64,000 nucleotides of DNA from Planctomycetota bacterium (GTDB lineage Bacteria; Planctomycetota; Planctomycetia; Pirellulales; PALSA-1355), in assembly GCA_003389325.1 (NCBI GenBank), contig QQVE01000047.1:1-64000 (forward strand), read 5' to 3'. The position numbers and the translations under genes are program-made. The notes under the pieces are model-generated. The model was not told the DNA's origin. It did not search any database and saw only the letters and a program-made list of their open reading frames with translations. The stretch's first letter is position 1. Each line of letters starts with the position of its first letter. Shown here in pieces: positions 42,822 to 54,122 of the stretch.

Positions 42822-45800
42822 ATGAAGGCGTCTCGCTTTCTCGTCTGTGGATGTTTTGTTCTCCTGTCGCTGGTGTGTGGGTCGGCCTTGGCCGCCGAAT
42901 CGGCGCGACTCACCCTCGAGCCGGGCGACCACATCGCGATCGTCGGCAACACGTTGCCCGACCGCATGCAGCACTTCGGCTATCTCGAGTCGCTGCTGCA
43001 CGACCGCTTTCCCGACCACAAGCTGGTCGTGCGCAACCTGGGCTTCTCCGGCGACGAGCTCGACCTGCGGCTCCGCTCGCAGGGCTTCGGCAGCCCCGAC
43101 GACCATCTGCGGTTCGCCGAGGCCGACACCGTGCTGGCCTTCTTCGGCTACAACGAATCGTTCGCCGGCCGCGAAGGGCTCGATAAATTCAAGAGCGAAC
43201 TGGCGGAGTTCGTCAAGCATCTCCGTTCGCAAGAGTACAACGGGGAGTCCGCACCGCAAGTCGTGCTGTTTGCGCCGATCGCGCACGAGAAGCTGGCCGA
43301 CAGGAATCTCTCCGACGGCCAGGAGAACAATGAACGGCTGCGAATGTATTCCGAAGCCATGGCCGAGGTGGCCGCCGAGCAAGGCGTCGCTTGGGTCGAT
43401 CTGTTTGGCGCCACCACGGAGCAGTATGCCAGCGACGACGAGCCGCTGACTTTCAACGGCATCCATCTCAATGACCACGGCAACGAGCAAGTTGCCCGGA
43501 TCATCGACCGGGCGCTCTTCGGCGAGAATCCCGACCCGCTGTCGCCGGAGCAATTCGAGAAGCTGCGGCAGGCCGTCCTCGATAAGAACTTCCACTGGTG
43601 GTCGCGCTATCGCACGACCGACGGCTACTCGATCTTTGGCGGCCGGGCCGATCTGAAGTTTGTCGACGACCAGACCAACCGCGTGGTGATGCAGCGCGAA
43701 CTGGAGATCCTTAACGAAATGACCCAGAACCGCGATCGCCGCATTTGGGCCATCGCCGGCGGCGGCGACCTGGAGGTCGACGACTCGAACACCCAGCACT
43801 TTATCGAAGTGATCACCAACAAGCCCGGCCCGCTCCCCGGCGGCAAGCATATCGCCCTGGGCGGCGAAGAGGCCATTGAGAAGATGACCGTGGCCAAGAA
43901 CATGAAGGTGAACCTCGTGGCCTCCGAGGAGATGTTTCCCGAGCTGATCAACCCCGTGCAGATGGCCTTCGACACGAAGGGACGTCTCTGGGTGGCCGCT
44001 TGGGACAGCTATCCGCACTGGAAGCCGAAGGACAAGCTCGACGACAAGCTGCTGATCCTCGTGGACACCGACGGCGACGGCCAGGCTGACAAGTGCAAAA
44101 CGTTCGCCGGAGGCCTGCACAACCCGACCGGATTCGAGTTCTGGGGCAAGGGGGTCTTCGTGGCCCAGGCTCCCGATCTGTTGTATCTGGAAGATACCGA
44201 CGGCGACGACGTGGCCGACGTGCGGCGGCGCGTGATCAGCGGGCTGGATTCGGCCGATACGCATCACACGTCAAACAGCTTCACGTTCGATCCCGGCGGA
44301 GCCCTCTACTTCCAGGAGGGCACGTTCCACCACTCGCAGGTCGAAACGCCCTACGGCCCGCCGGTGCGGCTGGCTAACGCCGGCGTGTTTCGTTACGTGC
44401 CGCGGACGCAGGACTTCGGCGTGTACGTGTCCTACGGATTCGCCAACCCCCACGGCCATGTGTTCGACCGCTGGGGTCAGGACATCGTGATCGATGGCAC
44501 CGGCGCGGTTCCCTATCACGGGGCCCTGTTCTCCGGCCACGTCGACTTTCCCAACAAGCACCCGCGCCCGCCGACGGTTTACCAACAGCGCACACGGCCC
44601 TGCCCCGGCATGGAGGTCCTGTCCAGCAAGCACTTCCCCGAGGAGATGCAAGACAACTTGCTGGTCGGCAACGTGATCGGCTTTCAAGGCATCTTGCGTT
44701 ACAAGGTCGAAGACAAGGGCGCGAGCTTCACCGCCGTCGAGCAGGAACCGGTCGTCAGCTCGACTGACCCGAGCTTTCGCCCGGCCGACTTCGAGATCGG
44801 TCCCGACGGCGCGATCTACTTCGTCGATTGGTACAACCCGATCATTGGCCACATGCAACACAACTTGCGCGATCCCAGCCGCGACCGAACGCACGGCCGG
44901 GTCTACCGCATCACGTACGAGGGCCGTCCGCTTTCGGATCCGCCGGCGATCGCCGGAGAGCCGATCGATAAACTGCTCGACGTGCTCAAGCAAGAGGAGT
45001 CGCGCGTGCGCTATCGTGCCCGCATCGAGTTGGCCGGACGCGACAGCGATGCCGTGGTCGAAGGGCTCGAGCGCTGGGTGGCCGGTCTCGACAAGGAAGA
45101 TCCCGACTACCAACATCACCTGCTTGAAGCCCTGTGGGTCTATCAACACCACAATCGCGTCAACCAGGAATTGCTCGAGCATTTGCTCAGCTCGCCCGAC
45201 TTCCGTGCCCGGGCCGCGGCCACGCGGGTACTGTGCTACTGGCGCGACCGCGTGCCCAGTGCACTGGAGTTGTTGCGTAAACAGGCCGCCGACGAGCACC
45301 CGCGCGTGCGGCTTGAAGCCGTGCGGGCCGCCAGCTTCTTCACCGCGCCCGAGGCGATGGAAATCGTGCTGATCGCCGATGAACATCCGCAGGACGAGTA
45401 CCTCAAGTACGTGCGCGGTGAAACGGTCAAGACGCTCGACCGCCACTTCCGCAAGGCGATCGACGAAGGATACGAAATCGCGTTCGTCACCGACGCCGGC
45501 AGGCAATACCTGCTGCACAATATTCGCAACGACAAGCTGCTGGCCATGGACCTCGATCGCGAGGTGGCCCGCGAGATCCTGCGGCGGCCGGGCATCCTCG
45601 ACGTACAGCGCAGCGCCGCGATCGCCAAGCTCGCCGATCTGGAGGGAACGACCGAGCTGGACGTGATCATGGGGGCGATCAACGAATTGGACAAGGCTCC
45701 CGATGAAGCCGACCCCAGCCTGGTGTTCGACCTGGTGCGTCTGCTCACCAGCCGCCCGGCCGACGAATTGGCCGGCGCCCGGGTCCGGCTGGAGAAGCTG

Positions 45801-47780
45801 GCCACCGCGGCCAAGCAGCCCGTGCTGCGTCAGATCGGCTACGTATCGCTGATGAACGTGGACAAGTCTCCCGACAAGGCCTGGGAACTGGCCGGCGAAT
45901 CGATCGGGTCGCTACGCGATTTCGTGATGGCCATGCCCCTGGTGGCCGACGGCAGCCTGCGGGCGAGCCTCTACGAGCGCATTGTGCCGCTGGTCGACGG
46001 CCTGCCGGCGGAGCTGGCGAGCCGGGCACCTGAGAGCGTCGACGGCCGTTACGTCCGGATCGAGTTGCCCAAGCGCCGCGGAACGCTCACGCTGGCCGAG
46101 GTCGAAGTGGAAAGCGGCGGTCAGAACGTCGCCCGAAGCGGCAAGGCCAGCCAAAAAAACACGGCTCACGGCGGCGATGCCTCGCGGGCCATCGACGGCA
46201 ACACCAGCGGTACCTATTCGGACGGCAGCCAGACGCACACAGCCGAGCGTACCGAGAACCCCTGGTGGGAAGTCGACCTGGGGGCCCAGATGCCCATCGA
46301 AGCGATCACCGTCTTTAACCGCACCGACGGCTACCTCGGCAAGCGTTTGAACAACTTCACGGTGTCGGTGCTCGATGCCGACCGCGAGGAAGTGTTCCGC
46401 CAGGAGAAAATCGAAGCTCCGCGCGAGAGCGTCACGCTGGAAGTGAGCGGCGGCGACCCGGCCGCAGCCGTGCGGCGGGCGGCGATGACCGCCCTAACCT
46501 ACGTGCGCGGCAAAGAAGCCGAGACATTCGCGCTGTTGGCTCCGCGCGTGGCCGACGACCAGGATCGCGCGGCGGCCATTCGCGCCCTACAGCGCCTCCG
46601 CCGGGCCGACTGGCCGCAGGAACTAGCCGAACCGCTCCTCTCCGACGTGCAGGCCTACCTGAGCAAGCTTCCGGTCGAGCAGCGCACGACGACCGACGCC
46701 CTCTCGGCGATGGAGTTCGCCCACGCGTTGACCTCTCTGCTGCCGGCCGACCAGGCCCGGCAAGCGCGGGCCCGGCTAAACGATCTAGGCGTGCGCGTGA
46801 TCCGCGTCGGCACGCTGTTCGAGCGGATGTCGTACGACAAGGAAACGATTCCCGTGCGGGCCGGCAAGCCGGTGGAGTTCGTGTTCGAGAATTCCGATTT
46901 GATGCCGCACAACTTCGTGATCGTGAAACCGGGCACGATGGAAGAGATCGGCCAATCGGCCGAAGCGACTGCGCAGCAGCCCGATGCGGCGGCGCGGCAC
47001 TTTGTGCCCGAGTCGGCGGCCGTGTTGTTGTCGAGCAAGCTATTGCAGCCGCGCGAATCGCAGAAACTGAGCTTCACCGCGCCAAGCGAGCCGGGCGTCT
47101 ATCCCTATGTGTGCACCTATCCCGGCCACTGGCGGCGGATGTACGGGGCGTTGTACGTCGTCGAGGACCTCGACGCGTACCTCGAAGACCCCGAGGCCTA
47201 CCTGGCTTCGCACCCGTTGGAGGTCAAGGACGAACTGCTCAAGGATCGCCGCCCACGCACCGAGTGGAAGTTCGACGATCTGGCCTCGGCCGTGGGCACG
47301 CTCGAGCACGGCCGCTCGTTTGGCAACGGCAAGCAGCTATTCGAAGTGGCCGGCTGCGTGGCCTGTCACAAGCTCAACGGCGCCGGCAACGCGATCGGCC
47401 CCGACCTGTCGAAGCTCGACGAGAAGATGAAGTCGCTCGACATTCTCAAGGAGCTGCTCGACCCGTCGGCACGCATCAACGAGAAGTTTCAGTCGTACAT
47501 CTTCCAGCTCGATTCGGGCCGCGTGGTTACCGGCCTGGTGCTGGAAGAGACGCCGGCGGTGATCAAGGTGGCCGAGAACCCGCTGGCCAAAGCTAATCCT
47601 TCAGAGTTCAAGCCCGAGGAAGTCGAGCAGCGCGTCAAGTCGCCCACCTCGATCATGCCCAAGGGCCTGCTCGACCGCCTGTCACGCGAGGAGATCCTGG
47701 ATCTGATCGCCTACGTGCTGGCCCGAGGCAACGCAGAAAGCGCGCTGTTCCACGGGGCCGGCCACGCGGGGCACCACTAG
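42822..47780 (+). CDS. Multidomain secreted protein: SGNH, dehydrogenase-type propeller, HEAT, discoidin, cupredoxin, cytochrome c
   Basis: 1652 residues. Signal peptide (FLVCGCFVLLSLVCGSALA). Residues about 25-240 look like an SGNH/GDSL hydrolase (HIAIVGNTLPDRM, FFGYNESFAG, FNGIHLNDHGN). About 343-710: the planctomycete 'membrane-bound dehydrogenase' propeller with two Ca-type loops (DTDGDGQADK, DTDGDDVAD). About 715-1060: HEAT repeats. About 1073-1210: F5/8C discoidin (NPWWEVDLGAQMPIEAITVF). About 1323-1450: cupredoxin with copper ligands in MPHNFVI and VCTYPGHWRRMYG. About 1505-1640: cytochrome c (GCVACHKLNG). Likely an extracytoplasmic polysaccharide-binding redox enzyme; the substrate is unknown. 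Confidence 0.92.
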   Translation: MKASRFLVCGCFVLLSLVCGSALAAESARLTLEPGDHIAIVGNTLPDRMQHFGYLESLLHDRFPDHKLVVRNLGFSGDELDLRLRSQGFGSPDDHLRFAEADTVLAFFGYNESFAGREGLDKFKSELAEFVKHLRSQEYNGESAPQVVLFAPIAHEKLADRNLSDGQENNERLRMYSEAMAEVAAEQGVAWVDLFGATTEQYASDDEPLTFNGIHLNDHGNEQVARIIDRALFGENPDPLSPEQFEKLRQAVLDKNFHWWSRYRTTDGYSIFGGRADLKFVDDQTNRVVMQRELEILNEMTQNRDRRIWAIAGGGDLEVDDSNTQHFIEVITNKPGPLPGGKHIALGGEEAIEKMTVAKNMKVNLVASEEMFPELINPVQMAFDTKGRLWVAAWDSYPHWKPKDKLDDKLLILVDTDGDGQADKCKTFAGGLHNPTGFEFWGKGVFVAQAPDLLYLEDTDGDDVADVRRRVISGLDSADTHHTSNSFTFDPGGALYFQEGTFHHSQVETPYGPPVRLANAGVFRYVPRTQDFGVYVSYGFANPHGHVFDRWGQDIVIDGTGAVPYHGALFSGHVDFPNKHPRPPTVYQQRTRPCPGMEVLSSKHFPEEMQDNLLVGNVIGFQGILRYKVEDKGASFTAVEQEPVVSSTDPSFRPADFEIGPDGAIYFVDWYNPIIGHMQHNLRDPSRDRTHGRVYRITYEGRPLSDPPAIAGEPIDKLLDVLKQEESRVRYRARIELAGRDSDAVVEGLERWVAGLDKEDPDYQHHLLEALWVYQHHNRVNQELLEHLLSSPDFRARAAATRVLCYWRDRVPSALELLRKQAADEHPRVRLEAVRAASFFTAPEAMEIVLIADEHPQDEYLKYVRGETVKTLDRHFRKAIDEGYEIAFVTDAGRQYLLHNIRNDKLLAMDLDREVAREILRRPGILDVQRSAAIAKLADLEGTTELDVIMGAINELDKAPDEADPSLVFDLVRLLTSRPADELAGARVRLEKLATAAKQPVLRQIGYVSLMNVDKSPDKAWELAGESIGSLRDFVMAMPLVADGSLRASLYERIVPLVDGLPAELASRAPESVDGRYVRIELPKRRGTLTLAEVEVESGGQNVARSGKASQKNTAHGGDASRAIDGNTSGTYSDGSQTHTAERTENPWWEVDLGAQMPIEAITVFNRTDGYLGKRLNNFTVSVLDADREEVFRQEKIEAPRESVTLEVSGGDPAAAVRRAAMTALTYVRGKEAETFALLAPRVADDQDRAAAIRALQRLRRADWPQELAEPLLSDVQAYLSKLPVEQRTTTDALSAMEFAHALTSLLPADQARQARARLNDLGVRVIRVGTLFERMSYDKETIPVRAGKPVEFVFENSDLMPHNFVIVKPGTMEEIGQSAEATAQQPDAAARHFVPESAAVLLSSKLLQPRESQKLSFTAPSEPGVYPYVCTYPGHWRRMYGALYVVEDLDAYLEDPEAYLASHPLEVKDELLKDRRPRTEWKFDDLASAVGTLEHGRSFGNGKQLFEVAGCVACHKLNGAGNAIGPDLSKLDEKMKSLDILKELLDPSARINEKFQSYIFQLDSGRVVTGLVLEETPAVIKVAENPLAKANPSEFKPEEVEQRVKSPTSIMPKGLLDRLSREEILDLIAYVLARGNAESALFHGAGHAGHH

Positions 47781-48259
47781 ATGCCGGCTATGGCCTTGGG
47801 CCGCCGGTGCGGCAAGAAGTGAGCCTTCCCGTGACGGCGCACCGCTTCGACAAGCGTGTCATCGATGAGTTTGGAATGACAAGGCACGGCGTCAGGCGCA
47901 TTGCGCTCAATGAGTTTCCGCGCAGTGGCTTTCTCTATCCCGCATGCAACCAGATACAGCCACACCACGGTCGGCGATCGATTCCAACCTGCGACACAGT
48001 GCACGTAGACACGTGACTCTGGTACACACACCATGCGATGAAGTGTCTCGAGGCAGGTGATCGCCGTTTCAAACGGGATTCTTTCAAGATCGACGATCGG
48101 GTGCCAGGCGACTTCGCGAATCGCGTCGCGTCCGGTCGCTAAGACACTTGGCGCCTCACCGACGTTGAGAACGTGCGTGATACTCGCCTCGCTCAGTTGG
48201 ACCATTCGTGCGGGGCTGGCGAATGGCCCCAGGTACATCGATTCAGTTATTCTATTCAC
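47777..48259 (-). CDS. Dual-specificity (DSP-type) protein phosphatase
   Basis: 160 residues from GTG 48259 (VNRITESMYLGPFASP, the normal start of atypical DSPs). The Cys-x5-Arg phosphatase loop is VYVHCVAGWNRSPTVVW; a general-acid Asp may be in HPIVDLERIPF. It removes phosphate from proteins or other phosphorylated molecules. It lies 23 bp behind the nucleotidyltransferase-HD gene, probably in one operon, and its end overlaps the convergent multidomain gene by 4 bp. Confidence 0.85.
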   Translation of the reverse strand: MNRITESMYLGPFASPARMVQLSEASITHVLNVGEAPSVLATGRDAIREVAWHPIVDLERIPFETAITCLETLHRMVCVPESRVYVHCVAGWNRSPTVVWLYLVACGIEKATARKLIERNAPDAVPCHSKLIDDTLVEAVRRHGKAHFLPHRRPKAIAGI

Positions 48260-48282
48260 GGCACACCCGCGAGCCAGCCGAA

Positions 48283-49389
48283 CTACCCGCCGTATCCCTG
48301 CGAAAGGTCTCGCAGGTGGTCGAGTGCTTCTTCCACTTCGGGCACCTGCACGCCGCACTCGCGGCCGGCACGATCGCAGTCGCAGAGGAGCATTAACTCT
48401 TCGAAGTCTTCGTGGGCTTCGAGGCGGCGGCGGGCGCGAGCGCCCAGCGTGCCGTCACGCAGGGCGCCGGCTTCCATGTGGTGCTCGATGAACCATGCCG
48501 TCCGCTCGGTGATATACCCTTCGAGCGATTCCAGCGCCGCGGCCACGTGCTCGCGGGGGTCGATGGCCTTGCCCACGTCGTGCAGCAGGGCGGCGGTCTG
48601 AAATTCCTCGTCATACGGCAGCGCGTCGCGCGCCCGTTCGAAGACTTGCAGGCTGTGGTACAGCGCGTCGCCTTCGGGGTGCCAGCGCGGGTCCTGTTTC
48701 ACCGTTTCCAGCGGCAGCAGCAGCATCTGGTAGATCTGAAAACGGTCCACGCGGTTCTCGGCCTCAACCAGCGCGTCGTCGATCGCCAGACCGGGATACG
48801 CCTCGGCCAGAAGCTCTTCGAGTTCGGCGATGCTGGCCCGCTCGATCGCCTTGCCGGTGATCGAGCTCTTGAACACGTAGTGGGCCAGGTTGGCCGCGTA
48901 GACGGTGATCTCGAGCGGGAAGCGATCCTGCACGTGGACATGCGTGAACACGCGCTCCTCGCCGTACTTGCGCACCTGTTTGCGCTCAACGTCGTAGGTG
49001 AATCCCTCGCCGTCGAGCACGCCGGTCACGGCCTCGATCGAGTCGGAAAACACGTGGATGTCGATGTCCGAGCCCTGGCGGACGTGGCCGGTCATCGTGC
49101 TGCCGATCAGCCGCGGCCGGAAGGTGGCCAGCAGCTTCATCACTCGCAGGGCCTCGATGCGCATGTCGCGCAGGTTGGCCGTGCGGCCCGCGCCTTCGTG
49201 TAGGCGGGCGAGCGTCTGGATTTCGTCGCGGATCTCGCGATTCGTCGGCAGGTTAGCCGGCTTGACCCAGCCCTGGCAGATGCGGCGGGCCGCCTTCATC
49301 TTGGCCCGGTAGTATTCCGACTCCTGCCGGACGTACATCATGCGGGCCGCCTCATAGGTGATTTGGCGCCGCAGCTTGTCGTTGCTCAT
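48283..49389 (-). CDS. Nucleotidyltransferase-HD domain protein
   Basis: 368 residues from ATG 49389. The nucleotidyltransferase motif is GSTMTGHVRQGSDIDIHVF (about 95-113), with the G-S and D-x-D metal site of the Pol-beta superfamily. An HD phosphohydrolase domain follows, with HSLQVFERARD then ALLHDVGKAIDPREH (about 266-280) and EHHMEAG. This arrangement resembles CCA-adding-enzyme and tRNA-processing architectures but lacks their RNA-binding helices, so an RNA- or nucleotide-modifying role is inferred only. The upstream frame to 49488 is not supported. Confidence 0.85.
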   Translation of the reverse strand: MSNDKLRRQITYEAARMMYVRQESEYYRAKMKAARRICQGWVKPANLPTNREIRDEIQTLARLHEGAGRTANLRDMRIEALRVMKLLATFRPRLIGSTMTGHVRQGSDIDIHVFSDSIEAVTGVLDGEGFTYDVERKQVRKYGEERVFTHVHVQDRFPLEITVYAANLAHYVFKSSITGKAIERASIAELEELLAEAYPGLAIDDALVEAENRVDRFQIYQMLLLPLETVKQDPRWHPEGDALYHSLQVFERARDALPYDEEFQTAALLHDVGKAIDPREHVAAALESLEGYITERTAWFIEHHMEAGALRDGTLGARARRRLEAHEDFEELMLLCDCDRAGRECGVQVPEVEEALDHLRDLSQGYGG

Positions 49390-49512
49390 CGAAGTGTGCG
49401 CCGAGATCAGGCCCATCAAAGCGGCGCGGGGCGGTCGTACCTGCAGTATAGGCAGCGCCTGGCCGCGGCGGCAACGCCAGTGCCGCACGGCCCCCTCGGC
49501 TTTGCCAGCAAA

Positions 49513-49630
49513 GTAGCAGGCTCACTCCGTGAGCCGTTAAGCAGAAGTGCCCCGATGCACTGCGCTTGAGCGCGGCTTTCGCGCCGTGCCCTGCGGCGCG
49601 CCGCGACGGCCCACGGAGTGAGCCTGCTAC
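49513..49630. repeat. REP doublet (REPIN/MITE-like element)
   Basis: Two 23-bp inverted arms (49513-49535 and 49608-49630) differ at one position and enclose 72 nt. Each arm begins GTAGCA and contains its own hairpin GGCTCAC-TCC-GTGAGCC; in the right arm the difference makes a G-U pair. A GTAG tetranucleotide before a hairpin is the hallmark of REP elements mobilised by RAYT transposases. No transposase gene is in the window. Confidence 0.7.
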
Positions 49631-49650
49631 AATGCGACCGCAGCAGGAAG

Positions 49651-51828
<2,178 letters not shown>

Positions 51829-51980
51829 CGCACGAACTCCTGTAAACGATAATCCGAACGGATGGGAGATGAAGCTCGCCCCTAGCTTGGCACGCCCGAG
51901 GGGGCATTGCAAGCGGCGCGACACGAGTAGCTTGTGCACCCGCGTTTCCCCCTCGATCGCGTTGGTAAGATGAACGGAAC

Positions 51981-54122
51981 ATGACCAGCACACCTCCTTT
52001 GGACAGCCGATGGAAAAGACGATCGCAGCGCGTACGCTGGGGCCGGATCGTTGTGTTAGTAATCGTGGCGGTCCTGGCGGTGCGGCTGGGCCTCACGGCC
52101 GCCCGTCTAGATACCGCCCCGGGCGTGCTGGCCGTGATGCTGCAAGACTCAACCGTGGGCTGGCTCGGATGGGGTCACCAACGGCTCATCGACGCTCCCG
52201 CCGGACGCCAAGCCGACTACTGGCTGGACGAGAGTGAGCGCATACTCGCCGAGCATCACACGAGCGAGATGGCGCGTGGCGCGGCCTGGATGCTCGATTC
52301 GCCGGGGCCGGGATTTCTGAAGCGACACCTGCGGGCCACAACTCTACCCGTAATTCCCGTGGATTCCGACCGGGAGGCCGTCGCGGCTGAAAGGGAACTT
52401 TTTAGTTCCAAGGCCAGCGGTGAGTGCCTGGCCCTTGCAGAGCTCGCCACGCAACTGGCCCCCGGCGATCCGAAGGCATGGCGGACCCGCGCGCTGCTGC
52501 AATTCACTCCCGAAACCGTTCCCCGGGACAAGGCCTGGCGTGCAGCGCTCGAGGAAGGAGTACGACACGACCCCGAGAACGCACTCTACGACTACCTCAT
52601 CGCCGCGCATTTGTGGACTCTCAGCACCGGCCTCGCAGAGACGGACGCCGACATCGTGGTCACGGTCGACGATCGAGAGCAGGCCGATGAGGCGCTCGCA
52701 TTATTCGAGGCGGGCCTAACCAAACAATTCCCGCACCCGTCGTCCGACGACTGGCACCCTATCTTGCTGTTTCTGAAGCAGTCCGGTGTTCCGCGGCACG
52801 AACATCCCGGGCTGCTGCAGAGCCGCTCGATCGAATCGCGCGAGCGGTTGCTCTGGTTTTGGCTGGCGCGAATACAGTTGCAACAGGCTGAGCAGGAACC
52901 CGTGGCCAAACGCCTGGGCCGGATTCGGAATTGCTTGCGTCTGGCCCAGCAGATCAGCGCTTCGGCTGATGCGTGGGACGTTCACACCGCACAGCAGATC
53001 TGCGACGTCGCCGCAATGACCGGCCACGAACTGAGAAACAAGCATCGTTCGGAGCTTTCTTCGGCGGAAGTCCAAGCACTCGAGGACGACCTGGTGCAGA
53101 TTCATGAGCAGAATCTGGTGTGGCGAACCGCCTTGAGCCAACTAAGCACCACGCAGCCGACGCCTCAACACTTGCCGCTCGTTGTCGTACGCGGGATGCT
53201 ACTGGCATGGGCGTTGCCCTTTACGTTGCTGTTGATCGCGATTGCAGCACTAGCAGCACTGCCAACCACACGCGTCGGTCGAATACGCGGTGCGGGCTCA
53301 AGGCCGCTGGGCTCCGTTCCCATCGCCATCTGTTGGTGTACGGCCCTATTGCTTTCTTTCACGCTGCTGGGACTCGCACCGGCTGAAGTGATCGGCCGCG
53401 ATGCACAAAACGCTGCGGCCATCGTATTGATGGTCGCCGTGCCTTTGGGGCTGATTGCGACCGTGGCGATCTGGCGACTACGACGCGGAGCCGGCCGCCC
53501 ACGGTTCCGGACATTTATTGTGGCGACGGTGGCGCTGGCGGTTCTGGCACGCGTCGCTACCGTCGAGTTTGCCAAGCCGCCGCGCAACGATCTCTACGTG
53601 CCCCCGCGCAGCTTTGGCGGGCTTGATCCCGCGGTGCTGAATGAGTTCGGCGATCTGTTTCAGAGCGGCTCACTCACTTGGGCGTGCTTTCAATGGGACG
53701 CCTATTCCGGTTGGGTGGCGGCGATCGCGACGGCACTTTGTTTGGTTGCCGTTTGGTCGTGGCTCCGCAGCAGGCGTACACCTGACGGGATCCGGTCGAA
53801 TTGGAAGACCCGTGTGCGGTCGACGCTCACAGGCGTGCGACGCTCCGCGGCCGGTGCGGGCCTCGCGGGACTGGTCGTTTTTCTGGCGCTGGCGCCCGGC
53901 TATCTGCGGTTTTGCCAGGCCACCTACGATTCGCAGATGGCGTTCTCGCTGGAAGACGTAGACCGACGGAACGAGCTGCAGGCCGAGATCAGGGCGGTTG
54001 AATCGGACCCCGCACTGATGAAGCAGCTTCGACAAGAGGCGCGAGGACGCGCATCGCGTGGCTCTCTTTCCAATAGGGAAAAGAGACGGCTAAATGGCCT
54101 GCTACTTCCCAATGCACCATAG
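51981..54122 (+). CDS. Large membrane protein with a soluble helical domain, unknown function
   Basis: 713 residues. An N-terminal transmembrane helix (IVVLVIVAVLAVRLGLTAA) leads to an extracytoplasmic region of about 350 residues, helical and loosely TPR-like (AELATQLAPGDPKAWRTRAL, EEGVRHDPENALYDY). About five further helices follow (LLAWALPFTLLLIAIAALAA, IAICWCTALLLSFTLLGLAP, AAAIVLMVAVPLGLIATVAI, VAAIATALCLVAVWSW, GLAGLVVFLALAPGYL) and a charged tail. I do not recognise the family. Its end overlaps the convergent PQQ gene by 21 bp. Confidence 0.75.
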   Translation: MTSTPPLDSRWKRRSQRVRWGRIVVLVIVAVLAVRLGLTAARLDTAPGVLAVMLQDSTVGWLGWGHQRLIDAPAGRQADYWLDESERILAEHHTSEMARGAAWMLDSPGPGFLKRHLRATTLPVIPVDSDREAVAAERELFSSKASGECLALAELATQLAPGDPKAWRTRALLQFTPETVPRDKAWRAALEEGVRHDPENALYDYLIAAHLWTLSTGLAETDADIVVTVDDREQADEALALFEAGLTKQFPHPSSDDWHPILLFLKQSGVPRHEHPGLLQSRSIESRERLLWFWLARIQLQQAEQEPVAKRLGRIRNCLRLAQQISASADAWDVHTAQQICDVAAMTGHELRNKHRSELSSAEVQALEDDLVQIHEQNLVWRTALSQLSTTQPTPQHLPLVVVRGMLLAWALPFTLLLIAIAALAALPTTRVGRIRGAGSRPLGSVPIAICWCTALLLSFTLLGLAPAEVIGRDAQNAAAIVLMVAVPLGLIATVAIWRLRRGAGRPRFRTFIVATVALAVLARVATVEFAKPPRNDLYVPPRSFGGLDPAVLNEFGDLFQSGSLTWACFQWDAYSGWVAAIATALCLVAVWSWLRSRRTPDGIRSNWKTRVRSTLTGVRRSAAGAGLAGLVVFLALAPGYLRFCQATYDSQMAFSLEDVDRRNELQAEIRAVESDPALMKQLRQEARGRASRGSLSNREKRRLNGLLLPNAP

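Noticed and set aside
42501..44267. A 588-codon minus-strand frame opposite the start of the multidomain protein
   Set aside because: Covers the signal peptide and SGNH region of a recognised gene; no independent support.
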